Origin: Phyllobacterium myrsinacearum | GTDB lineage: Bacteria > Pseudomonadota > Alphaproteobacteria > Rhizobiales > Rhizobiaceae | DNA: 64,000 nt | Direction of reading: 5' to 3' | Assembly: GCF_002980555.1 (NCBI RefSeq) | Contig: NZ_PVBT01000001.1 | Span: 558,001 to 622,000 of the forward strand | Shown here: in pieces, positions 35,539 to 43,843 of the stretch | Layout: each line of letters starts with the position of its first letter | How positions within the stretch are numbered: position 1 is the first letter of the stretch | Program-made: the position numbers and the translations under genes | Notes under the pieces: model-generated | What the model was told of the DNA's origin: nothing | The model's database searches: none | What the model saw: only the letters and a program-made list of their open reading frames with translations

Positions 35539-36810
35539 CTAGATAGAACCGGATAGCAGAACTTTCAGGCCGAGCGCCATGACCTTTGCCGATTCGACCA
35601 TGTCTTCGATGCCCACATATTCGTCAGGCCGGTGGGCGAGGTCGAGAATCCCCGGCCCATAGGCGATGCAGTCATGCAGCAGGCCGATGCGGGCAATGTG
35701 CTTCTGGTCATAGGTGCCGGGCGAAATGACATATTCCGGCTCCTTGCCGAAGACGTCGCGGATGCCCTGTGCAACGGCGGTGACCACGGGTGCATCGCGC
35801 TCGGTCATCAGCGGCTGCACCTCCATGATGTCGCGGATGTTGTAGTGGAATTTCGGCCGTTCCCATTGCAGCCGGTCGAGGATCGACGTCACCTCGCGCT
35901 TGACCTCGGCGATGTCCTCTTCGAGCAGGAAGCGCCGGTCGATGGTCAGGCGGCAGGAATCCGGCACATTGGGCGAGGGCAGGCCGGAATAATCATCGGT
36001 CTGGCCGCCATGGATCGAATTGATGTTCATGGTCGAGCGTTTGGCGCCGTCCGGCACCACGGGCATGCGGGTCTGCTTGCGGTCGAGCGCCGGAAACAGC
36101 TCCTTTTCGAAGGCGTCGAGCACCGCGCCCATGTGGCGCACGGCGCAATCGCCGAGAAACGGCATGGAGCCATGGGCAATCTCGCCCTTGGTCTCGATCT
36201 CGGCCCACCAGACGCCGCGATGGCCAAGGCAGATGCGGTCCTTGTTCAGCGGTTCGGGAATGATGACGTGGTCGACGCGCGGTTTTGAGAAAAAACCCTT
36301 GCTGGCGAGATAGGCGACGCCGCCGAAACCGCCGGATTCCTCGTCCACTGTGCCGGAAATCTCGATCGAGCCGGCAAAGTCGGGATAGACTTCAAGAAAG
36401 GCTTCGGCGGCGATGATCGACGCGGCGAGCCCGCCCTTCATGTCGCAGGCGCCGCGCCCATAGACCTTGCCGTCCCTGACGACGCCCTCGAACGGGTCGA
36501 CCGTCCAGCCTTCGCCCGCATCGACCACGTCGATATGCGAATTGAAATGCACGGTCTGGCCATGCGTGCGGCCGTCAAAGCGTGCGACGATATTGGTGCG
36601 CGGGTAGCGGTCAGTGTCGCCTGGCGTGCCTTCGCCGCGAATCAGCTGGGTCTCGAAACCGCTCTTCTTCAACCGTTGCGCGATAAATTCGGCACAGGGC
36701 GTGTAGGCTTCGCCGGGCGGATTGACCGTGGGAAAGCGTATGAGATCACGGGTCAGCGCGACAAGATCGTCACGGCGTTTTTCAATGGCACGGGAGAGCT
36801 TTTCATCCAT
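35539..36810 (-). CDS. M20-family ArgE/DapE-type deacylase
   Basis: This 423-residue metallohydrolase has the M20 zinc ligands in order: HFNSHIDVVDAGEGW (about residues 88-102), YGRGACDMKGG (about 116-126), TVDEESGGFGG with the catalytic/ligand glutamates (about 154-164), and a C-terminal LAHRPDEYV histidine. Family members remove acyl groups from N-acyl amino acids, such as acetylornithine or succinyl-diaminopimelate, or cleave peptides. It heads the minus-strand operon with the peptide-type ABC importer, so it probably processes the imported compound. True argE and dapE cannot be excluded. Confidence 0.85.
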   Translation of the reverse strand: MDEKLSRAIEKRRDDLVALTRDLIRFPTVNPPGEAYTPCAEFIAQRLKKSGFETQLIRGEGTPGDTDRYPRTNIVARFDGRTHGQTVHFNSHIDVVDAGEGWTVDPFEGVVRDGKVYGRGACDMKGGLAASIIAAEAFLEVYPDFAGSIEISGTVDEESGGFGGVAYLASKGFFSKPRVDHVIIPEPLNKDRICLGHRGVWWAEIETKGEIAHGSMPFLGDCAVRHMGAVLDAFEKELFPALDRKQTRMPVVPDGAKRSTMNINSIHGGQTDDYSGLPSPNVPDSCRLTIDRRFLLEEDIAEVKREVTSILDRLQWERPKFHYNIRDIMEVQPLMTERDAPVVTAVAQGIRDVFGKEPEYVISPGTYDQKHIARIGLLHDCIAYGPGILDLAHRPDEYVGIEDMVESAKVMALGLKVLLSGSI

Positions 36811-36894
36811 TGGTATATCAAATCAGCCTTGGCGACGATTTGGCAAGTAGCAACTTGTTGCAATCGCGAATGACGTTTTCCCTGTGCAATGTCA

Positions 36895-36955
36895 CCAGAG
36901 GAACGAATTTGACATCAAGCACATCAGGCGAATGTCAAATTCAAAGTTCCTCTAG
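36895..36955. repeat. Inverted-repeat element A
   Basis: GAGGAACGAATTTGACAT at the left pairs with ATGTCAAATTCAAAGTTCCTC at the right, with small mismatches. It is a long imperfect hairpin in the divergent promoter region. Confidence 0.65.
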
Positions 36956-36970
36956 AAACATATGCTTGCT

Positions 36971-37047
36971 GATGGTCCTTTGATTCTGACATTTGCCTGA
37001 GTAGCTGGTATCAAAGTCGTGCAAATGTCAGAATCGGACCATCAGTG
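36971..37047. repeat. Inverted-repeat element B
   Basis: GATGGTCCTTTGATTCTGAC (continuing ATTTGC) on the left pairs with GCAAATGTCAGAATCGGACC (continuing ATC) on the right. The inner sequence TGTCAGAATCGGACCA also occurs at 46386-46401, so this is a dispersed element. Confidence 0.7.
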
Positions 37048-37111
37048 TGTTTGGTAGATTGGAATTGTTCTTATAAAACAGGGATTCTGTGACAAGCGAG
37101 GCAATCACCCC

Positions 37112-39964
37112 ATGCAAACCGAACCGTACATTGCCCTGTCGGCGCCGGTGGGTGACACAATTGCCAAGACAACCTGCTACATGTGCGCCTGCCGCTGCGG
37201 CATCAATGTGCATCTGAAGGACGGCAAGGTCCGTTATATCGAAGGCAACCGCGATCACCCGATCAACAAGGGCGTGCTGTGCGCCAAGGGTTCGGCCGGA
37301 ATCATGCAGCATTATTCGCCCGCACGGTTGCGGGCGCCGCTGTTGCGCACCGGCCCGCGCGGCTCGGGCGAATTCAAGGAAATCAGCTGGGAAGAGGCGC
37401 TGTCGCTTGCCGTCGACTGGCTGCAGCCGGTGCGTGAGAGCGCGCCGCAGAAGCTGGCGTTCTTTACCGGCCGCGACCAGTCGCAGGCCCTGACCAGCTT
37501 CTGGGCGCAGAATTTCGGCACGCCCAATTACGCCGCCCATGGCGGCTTCTGTTCGGTCAACATGGCGGCGGCGGGCATCTACACGATCGGCGGTGCCTTC
37601 TGGGAATTCGGTGCGCCCGACTGGGACAAGACCAAACTGTTCGTGCTGTTCGGTGTGGCCGAGGATCATGATTCCAACCCGATCAAGATGGGCATTTCCA
37701 AGCTCAAGCAGAACGGGGCGCGGTTCGTCTCGGTCAATCCGGTGCGCACGGGCTATTCCGCCGTTGCCGATAACTGGATCGGGATCAGGCCCGGCACTGA
37801 CGGGCTGCTGATCCTTGCGATCATCCATGAACTGTTCCGCAACGGCCAGATCGATCTCGATTATCTCCAGCGCTACACCAATGCGCCGTGGCTGGTGATC
37901 GACGACGAGGGCAAGGAGGATCACGGCCTGTTCCTGCGTGATGATCTCGGCAAGGCGCTGGTGCGTGATCGCAAAACCGGTGCACTGGTGCGTTTTGACG
38001 AGCCCGGACATATCGCTGATCTCAACGCCGATTTCACTACGGATGCAGGCCGCAGGGTGCGCAGCGTCCTGCGGCTGATGGCGGAAAAATATCTCGATGC
38101 GCAATACGCGCCCGATGCCGTCGCGGCTGAAACCGGCGTACCGGCAGCCACCATCAAAGGGCTGGCGGCGGAAATCGCGCGGGTGGCGTTCGAAGAGGAG
38201 ATCATCCTCGAGCAGCCGTGGACCGACATGAAGGGTGAGCAGCACGAGGTCATGATCGGCCGCCCCGTGACCTTCCATGCCATGCGCGGTATCTCGGCCC
38301 ATTCCAACGGCTTTCAGTCGGCGCGGGCGCTGCATGTGCTGCAGACCATCATCGGTTCCATCGATTGCCCCGGCGGTTATCGCTACAAGCCGCCCTATCC
38401 GAAACCGGCCACCGCGCATCCGCGCCCGCACGGACGGGCGGAGCATGTGACACCAGGCAAGCCGCTCGCCGGGCCGCATCTCGGCTATCCACTCGGGCCG
38501 GAAGACCTGCTGGTCGATGCGGATGGCAAGCCGCAGCGCATCGACAAGGCTTTTTCGTGGGAAGCGCCGCTGTCCGCCCACGGCATGATGCATATGGTGA
38601 TCGCCAATGCCCATGCGGGCGATCCCTATCCGGTGGACGTGCTGTTCCTCTACATGGCGAACATGGCGTGGAACTCGTCGATGAACACGCGCGGCACCAT
38701 CAAGATGCTGGAAGCGCGCGACGAGGCGACCGGCGAATACAAGATTCCAAAAATCATCTATTCCGATGCCTATTCCTCGGAAATGGTCGCCTATGCCGAT
38801 CTGGTGCTGCCCGACACCACCTATCTGGAACGCCACGATTGCATCTCGCTGCTCGACCGGCCGATTTCCGAACCGGAAGCTGCCTGCGATGCCATCCGCT
38901 GGCCGGTGCTGGAGCCGGACCGCAATGTGCGCGGTTTCCAGTCGGTGCTGATCGATCTGGGTGCGCGGCTGAAATTGCCGGGTTTCGTCGATGCACAGGG
39001 CGGGGCGCTGTACAAGGATTACGCCGACTACATCGTCAATCACCAGCGCAAGCCGGGCATTGGGCCGCTGTCGGGTTGGCGCGATACGGATGGAGCCGGC
39101 GAGGGGCGCGGTGCGCCGAACCCGGACCAGCTGAAAAACTATATCGATAACGGTGCCTTCTGGATGAAGCATATCCCGGAGGAGGCGTTGTATTTCAAGC
39201 ATCACAATGCCGCCTACCAGCAATTCGCCATCGATACCGGTTTCTTCGATACGCCGCAGCCGGTGACGATCCAGCTCTATGTGGAGACGCTGCAAAAATT
39301 CCGGCTGTCGGCGCTGGGCGTCCGCCAGCCGGTCGCACCAGAACAATACCGGCAGCGGCTGCTCGAATGTTTCGATCCGCTGCCCCTGTGGTACCGGCCG
39401 TTCGAGGAACAGGGTGTCGATACCGGGGCTTTTCCGTACCATGCGATCACGCAGCGCCCCATGGCGATGTATCATTCCTGGGGCTCGCAGAATGCCTGGC
39501 TGCGGCAGATCCACACGAAGAACCCGCTCTATGTGCCCGGCGGCATTTGCGATGAGCTGGGGCTCAAGGATGGTGACTGGGTCTGGGTGACGTCGCATCA
39601 CGGCCGCATCAAGTGCGAGATCGCGCGCACCGATGCGGTGAACGACAGGACCATGTGGACCTGGAACGCCATCGGCAAGCGCAGCGGCGCCTGGGCGCTT
39701 GATAAAAATGCACCGGAGGCGACCAAGGGCTTTCTGCTCAACCATCTCATCCATGAACTGCTGCCGCCGAAAGCCGATGGCATGCGCTGGTCGAATTCCG
39801 ATCCGATCACCGGGCAGGCAGCCTGGTACGATTTGCGCGTGCGCATCGAGAAGGCGGAGGCGGGGGACGCGGTGAGCGAGCCGCATTTCAGCACCTTGCA
39901 TCGGCCCGGCAGCCAGCCGGAACCGGTGGACCAGCTACGCTACGGACAGGAGTGGACGGCATGA
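37112..39964 (+). CDS. soeA: Molybdopterin oxidoreductase, SoeA-like catalytic subunit
   Basis: This 950-residue DMSO-reductase-family enzyme has an N-terminal [4Fe-4S] motif: C22, C25 and C29 in TTCYMCACRCG, then C57 in VLCAKG. Molybdopterin-binding regions and a C-terminal guanine-dinucleotide domain follow (NPLYVPGGICDELGLKDGDW). There is no Tat signal, so the enzyme is cytoplasmic-facing. With the ferredoxin and membrane anchor downstream this matches SoeABC, the cytoplasmic membrane-bound sulfite dehydrogenase of Allochromatium and roseobacters. The alternative is another CISM-family oxidoreductase. Stop overlaps the ferredoxin start by 4 bases. Confidence 0.8.
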   Translation: MQTEPYIALSAPVGDTIAKTTCYMCACRCGINVHLKDGKVRYIEGNRDHPINKGVLCAKGSAGIMQHYSPARLRAPLLRTGPRGSGEFKEISWEEALSLAVDWLQPVRESAPQKLAFFTGRDQSQALTSFWAQNFGTPNYAAHGGFCSVNMAAAGIYTIGGAFWEFGAPDWDKTKLFVLFGVAEDHDSNPIKMGISKLKQNGARFVSVNPVRTGYSAVADNWIGIRPGTDGLLILAIIHELFRNGQIDLDYLQRYTNAPWLVIDDEGKEDHGLFLRDDLGKALVRDRKTGALVRFDEPGHIADLNADFTTDAGRRVRSVLRLMAEKYLDAQYAPDAVAAETGVPAATIKGLAAEIARVAFEEEIILEQPWTDMKGEQHEVMIGRPVTFHAMRGISAHSNGFQSARALHVLQTIIGSIDCPGGYRYKPPYPKPATAHPRPHGRAEHVTPGKPLAGPHLGYPLGPEDLLVDADGKPQRIDKAFSWEAPLSAHGMMHMVIANAHAGDPYPVDVLFLYMANMAWNSSMNTRGTIKMLEARDEATGEYKIPKIIYSDAYSSEMVAYADLVLPDTTYLERHDCISLLDRPISEPEAACDAIRWPVLEPDRNVRGFQSVLIDLGARLKLPGFVDAQGGALYKDYADYIVNHQRKPGIGPLSGWRDTDGAGEGRGAPNPDQLKNYIDNGAFWMKHIPEEALYFKHHNAAYQQFAIDTGFFDTPQPVTIQLYVETLQKFRLSALGVRQPVAPEQYRQRLLECFDPLPLWYRPFEEQGVDTGAFPYHAITQRPMAMYHSWGSQNAWLRQIHTKNPLYVPGGICDELGLKDGDWVWVTSHHGRIKCEIARTDAVNDRTMWTWNAIGKRSGAWALDKNAPEATKGFLLNHLIHELLPPKADGMRWSNSDPITGQAAWYDLRVRIEKAEAGDAVSEPHFSTLHRPGSQPEPVDQLRYGQEWTA

Positions 39965-40728
39965 CCAGTCTGCCGCAAACCCGCAGTGCCAAAAAACTTG
40001 GCCTTGTCATCGATCTCGATGTCTGTGTCGGCTGCCATGCTTGCGTCATCAGTTGCAAGGAGTGGAACACCGGCGCCTATGGCAATGCGCTGTCGGATCA
40101 GCACCCCTATGGCGACGATGTTTCCGGCACTTTTCTCAACCGCATTCATAGTTTTGAGGTGGTGCCTGAAGGCGGACAGGTGATCGGCGAGGCGGGCGAG
40201 GCGCGGGTGGTGCATTTTCCGAAATCCTGCCTGCATTGCGAGGATGCACCCTGTGTCACCGTCTGTCCGACCGGCGCGTCCTACAAGCGCGCCGGGGATG
40301 GCATCGTGCTAGTCGACGAGGACAAGTGCATCGGCTGCGGCCTGTGCGCGTGGTCCTGTGCCTACGGGGCACGCGAAATGGACCTGGCGGCGGGCGTGAT
40401 GAAGAAATGCACGCTGTGCGTCGACCGCATCTACAATGAAACCCTGCAGCAGGAGGACCGGGTGCCGTCCTGCGTGCGCACATGCCCGGCCAATGCCCGC
40501 CACTACGGCGATCTCGGTGATCCCGCGTCCCATGTGTCAGTCATGGTGGCGGAACGGGGCGGTTTTGACCTGATGCCGGAGCAGGAGACGCGGCCGACCA
40601 ACAAATATCTGCCGCCGCGCGCCCGCACATCGCTGGCCAGCGCCGCGCCGATGATTCCACTTGCTGAAAACACCGAAGGCGCACGCGGCTTCTTTGCCTG
40701 GCTCGACAAAACGCTGGACCGGATTTGA
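39961..40728 (+). CDS. soeB: Four-cluster ferredoxin subunit, SoeB-like
   Basis: This 255-residue DmsB/NrfC-type electron-transfer protein has four cysteine clusters: CVGCHACVISC (residues 22-32), CLHCEDAPCVTVCPTGA, CIGCGLCAWSCAYGA and KKCTLCVDRI with SCVRTCPANA. These fit four [4Fe-4S] clusters relaying electrons between the molybdoenzyme and the quinone-linked anchor. ATG at 39961 overlaps the stop of the catalytic subunit. The anchor gene is 206 bases downstream, beyond a RIME-like repeat. Confidence 0.88.
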   Translation: MTSLPQTRSAKKLGLVIDLDVCVGCHACVISCKEWNTGAYGNALSDQHPYGDDVSGTFLNRIHSFEVVPEGGQVIGEAGEARVVHFPKSCLHCEDAPCVTVCPTGASYKRAGDGIVLVDEDKCIGCGLCAWSCAYGAREMDLAAGVMKKCTLCVDRIYNETLQQEDRVPSCVRTCPANARHYGDLGDPASHVSVMVAERGGFDLMPEQETRPTNKYLPPRARTSLASAAPMIPLAENTEGARGFFAWLDKTLDRI

Positions 40729-40746
40729 ACATGCATTTGTTTTTTG

Positions 40747-40910
40747 ACACCCCCCTCTGGGCTACCGCCCATCTCCCCCACAAGGGGGGAGATCAGCCTA
40801 CATTGCCGCTCCCGCGAAATTTGAAACCTTGCATGTTGAGTGCATACATTGATGCCGATGTGATCTCCCCCCTTGTGGGGGAGATGTCCGGCAGGACAGA
40901 GGGGGGTGAA
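40747..40910. repeat. RIME-like palindromic intergenic repeat, copy 3
   Basis: The left arm is CACCCCCCTCTGGGCTACCG then CCCATCTCCCCCACAAGGGG; the right arm has GATCTCCCCCCTTGTGGGGG then AGATGTCCGGCAGGACAGAG. It sits between the ferredoxin and membrane anchor genes of one operon. Compared with copy 2, the two outer arms are exchanged, meaning this copy lies in the opposite orientation. Confidence 0.85.
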
Positions 40911-40934
40911 TATTCATCCCCGAGGATGCACTGA

Positions 40935-41837
40935 ATGCATCCGGCCTATTCGATCATTATCTTCACCACGCTGTCGGGGCTTGGCTATGGCCTTGCCGTC
41001 ATGCTGGGGCTGGGGTTTCTCGACCCATCAGCTCCAACCACCAAAATCGCCTATCTCGCGGCCCTCGCGCTGATCAGCACCGGGCTGCTGGCATCGCTTC
41101 TGCATCTCGGCAACCCGCAGCGGGCGTGGCGGGCGCTGAGCCAATGGCGGTCAAGCTGGCTGTCGCGCGAAGGCGTGATGGCGATTGCCACCTTCGTGCC
41201 GCTGACGTCGAACGCTGCTCTCTGTCTCTTCATGAACCGGCAGGATGGCATTCTCGGCCTGATCACCGTGCTCGGCGCGCTGGTGACCGTCTATTGCACC
41301 TCGATGATCTATGCCTCGCTGAAAACCGTGGATTCCTGGCATACGCGGCTGACACCGCTCTGCTTCTTGCTGTTTTCCCTTGCTGGCGGGGCACTGCTGG
41401 CCCCCCTTTTTTCTGGAGCGAACGGACTGCCGCTGCAGCTTCTGGCGCTGCTGCTTCTGCTTCTGGCGCTTGCCGCAAAAATGGTCTGGCGCAAGCGGGC
41501 AAGGACGCTGGTTCCGCTGTCAACACCGGAAAGCGCCACCGGACTAGGCAGTATCGGTAAAGTGCGGCTGCTCGAACGCCCGCATGCGCTGGACAATTAT
41601 CTCACCCGGGAAATGGGATTTCGCGTTGCGCGCAAACACGCTGAAAAACTCTGGGTCATCGCCTTTGCCAGCGGCATTGTGCTGCCGGTTCTGGCGCTGC
41701 TGGCGGCGATGGTTGTCGGCGGTGTGCTCGGCCTGTGCCTGACGGCCCTTGCCGTTCTCACCCATCTCCTCGGCCTGTTCGTCGAGCGCTGGCTGTTTTT
41801 CGCCGAGGCGAAACACGCGGTGATGAATTACTACTGA
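40935..41837 (+). CDS. soeC: DmsC/NrfD-type membrane anchor subunit, SoeC-like
   Basis: This 300-residue protein has about eight hydrophobic helices and a DmsC-type first half (LISTGLLASLLHLGNPQRAWRAL, with His and Arg residues near the membrane face). It would anchor the catalytic and ferredoxin subunits and exchange electrons with quinone. The gene is on the same strand as the two partners but separated from them by a RIME-like element. Membrane-anchor subunits of this family diverge fast, so soeC is assigned by context. Confidence 0.8.
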   Translation: MHPAYSIIIFTTLSGLGYGLAVMLGLGFLDPSAPTTKIAYLAALALISTGLLASLLHLGNPQRAWRALSQWRSSWLSREGVMAIATFVPLTSNAALCLFMNRQDGILGLITVLGALVTVYCTSMIYASLKTVDSWHTRLTPLCFLLFSLAGGALLAPLFSGANGLPLQLLALLLLLLALAAKMVWRKRARTLVPLSTPESATGLGSIGKVRLLERPHALDNYLTREMGFRVARKHAEKLWVIAFASGIVLPVLALLAAMVVGGVLGLCLTALAVLTHLLGLFVERWLFFAEAKHAVMNYY

Positions 41838-41847
41838 TGCTGCCCGC

Positions 41848-42780
41848 TCAGGCGTTCCAGCGCTTGTGGAACCACATCCATTGGCCGGGATATTCCCGCA
41901 CCCAGGTTTCGACCTTGTCATTGACCAGCTGAACCGTCCGGGCGATATCGACCGCGCCGGTTTCATCGCGCGGCAGCTCCATCTTTTCTTCCAGCTCCAG
42001 CCGGAAACGGCCGCCGGGCAGGCGGACGCAGCGCGCCGGGTAGACATCGCAATCATACTGCCGTGCCAGCTTGGCCAGAAGCGGATTGGTCTTGCAGGGG
42101 CGGTTGAAGAAGGTCGAGGCTATGCCACGGTGGAATTTCTGGTCGACCAGCATGCCGACATTGCCATTGGTGTTGAGAACGCTGGCCAGCGACCATGCGG
42201 CACCGGCCTTGGACGGCACGAGATGGCCCATATTGGTGCGGCGCGCGCTTAGGATTTTCTTCGCGACATAGGGATTGTTCGGCGGGCGGAACAGCGCGGT
42301 GACATTGAGATCGAACGTCGCGGCGCAGATCGGCAATAGCTCGAAATTGCCGGTATGGGCAGTGAAGAAGATATGCGGGCGGTCGCTCTCGTCGCGGATG
42401 CGCTCAAAGATTTCGCGGCCCTGCACCTCGATCAGACCCGGCGTGTCGCTGTGCGGGTCATAATCGAAGATTGCATCGAGAAAGACATACTCCGCGGTGA
42501 GGCGGGCCATGCTGCTCCACATGTCGCGGGCGATGAGCTGCAGCTCTTCTTCCGGTTTTTCCGGATAGGCCAGGCGCAGATTGGTCATGGCGACACGATG
42601 ACGCCCCATCAGCGGGCCTATGCGGCGTGCCGAGGCATCGATGAAATTGGTTGCCGCCTTCGCCGGCAGCAGCCGCAGGAGGAACAGCACGCCGAAAATC
42701 GCATGCGCCGACAGCCAGTAGTTGAATGTCTTCAGCTTCTGGCCCCAGCGGAACAGGGCAAGTTTGAATTTCAGATTCAT
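41848..42780 (-). CDS. lpxXL: Very-long-chain fatty acyltransferase of lipid A
   Basis: This 310-residue HtrB/LpxL-type acyltransferase has the catalytic HTGNFE motif in IFFTAHTGNFELLPI (about residues 136-150) and a single N-terminal hydrophobic segment typical of inner-membrane lipid A acyltransferases. It is last in the acpXL cluster, where LpxXL transfers the long 27- or 28-carbon hydroxylated chain from AcpXL to lipid A. A gap of 7 bases separates it from adhXL. Confidence 0.88.
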   Translation of the reverse strand: MNLKFKLALFRWGQKLKTFNYWLSAHAIFGVLFLLRLLPAKAATNFIDASARRIGPLMGRHRVAMTNLRLAYPEKPEEELQLIARDMWSSMARLTAEYVFLDAIFDYDPHSDTPGLIEVQGREIFERIRDESDRPHIFFTAHTGNFELLPICAATFDLNVTALFRPPNNPYVAKKILSARRTNMGHLVPSKAGAAWSLASVLNTNGNVGMLVDQKFHRGIASTFFNRPCKTNPLLAKLARQYDCDVYPARCVRLPGGRFRLELEEKMELPRDETGAVDIARTVQLVNDKVETWVREYPGQWMWFHKRWNA

Positions 42781-42787
42781 GCGCGGC

Positions 42788-43816
42788 TCAGTTGACGCGC
42801 AGGATGATCTTGCCGAAGACGTCCCGGCCTTCCATCCGCTTCAATGCCGTATCGATATCATCGAAACCGACTTCCGTGTCGATGACCGGATGGACAAGGC
42901 CGCGCGCCATCTTCTGCATGGCATCGGCCATGTTTTCCATGCGGCAGCCGAAGGAGCCGAGCAGCTTCAGCTGCTGCTGGAACAGCATCATCAGGTTCAT
43001 GCTGGTGGAAACGCCCGAGGTCGAACCGCAGGTGACAAGGCGCCCGCCGCGCCGCAGCGACAGCATGGACCCGGCCCAGGTATCGGCACCGACATGCTCG
43101 AAGACGACATCAACGCCCTTCTTCTTGGTCAGCTTGCGCACGACGCCTTCAAAGCGGTCTTCGCGGTAGTTGATGACATGATCGGCGCCAAGTGCCTTGG
43201 CCCTTTCGATCTTTTCGTCCGAGCCGACGGTGGTGATGACCGTGCAGCCGATTTTTTTGGCGAGCTGGATCGCCGCCGAACCGATGCCGGAACCGCCCGC
43301 ATGCACGAGGATGGTCTCGCCGGGCTCCAACTTGGCGTTGTCGAACAGCATATGTTCGACCGTGCCGAAGGTGACGGGCGCAACGGCAGCACCGATCTCG
43401 TCGACACCGGGAGGGGCGGGAACCAGCAGGCGGGCCTTGAGGTTCACCTTTTCCTGGGCAAAACCATCGAGATGGAAGCCGTGCACGCCGGAGACATGCT
43501 CGCAGAGATTGTCACGGCCTTCGCGGCAGGGACGGCACAGTCCGCAGGTCTGCGCGCCATAGATCGACACGAGCTGGCCGGGCAAAAGATTGGCAACGCC
43601 GGGACCGATGGCATCGACCACGCCGGATGCTTCGGCGCCGATGGTGAGCGGCATCTTGCGCTTGGCGAAAGCCATGCCGCGCCAGCCCCAGACGTCGATA
43701 TGGTTGAGCGCGACAGCCCTGATATTGACCGTTACTTCACCGGGACCGGGCGGGGGCGGGGGTGCAATGTCGACAATCTCGAGCTTGCGGTCTTCAATCA
43801 GCTGTAATGCGCGCAT
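42788..43816 (-). CDS. adhXL: Zinc-type alcohol dehydrogenase-like protein of the VLCFA cluster
   Basis: This 342-residue medium-chain dehydrogenase has the substrate-domain zinc-site motif GAEASGVVDAIG, the four-cysteine structural zinc region CGLCRPCREGRDNLC (about residues 93-107) and the Rossmann motif HAGGSGIGSAAIQLA (about 169-183). Its order after fabF1XL and before lpxXL is that of the rhizobial VLCFA locus. Its reaction there is not settled; an enoyl-ACP reductase-like step has been suggested. Confidence 0.87.
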   Translation of the reverse strand: MRALQLIEDRKLEIVDIAPPPPPGPGEVTVNIRAVALNHIDVWGWRGMAFAKRKMPLTIGAEASGVVDAIGPGVANLLPGQLVSIYGAQTCGLCRPCREGRDNLCEHVSGVHGFHLDGFAQEKVNLKARLLVPAPPGVDEIGAAVAPVTFGTVEHMLFDNAKLEPGETILVHAGGSGIGSAAIQLAKKIGCTVITTVGSDEKIERAKALGADHVINYREDRFEGVVRKLTKKKGVDVVFEHVGADTWAGSMLSLRRGGRLVTCGSTSGVSTSMNLMMLFQQQLKLLGSFGCRMENMADAMQKMARGLVHPVIDTEVGFDDIDTALKRMEGRDVFGKIILRVN

Positions 43817-43843
43817 ATCCGTTTTCCTAATTCAGGCCCCGGA

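Larger units (their letters stand above)
36811..37111. other. 301-base divergent gap with two inverted repeats
   Basis: No gene seen. It holds promoters for the M20 gene and the molybdoenzyme, and two inverted-repeat elements listed separately. Confidence 0.5.

Noticed and set aside
37028-39901. A 957-codon open frame on the minus strand
   Set aside because: It is antisense to the molybdopterin oxidoreductase, a product of high GC third positions. The composition is Arg/His/Gly-rich with no family features.
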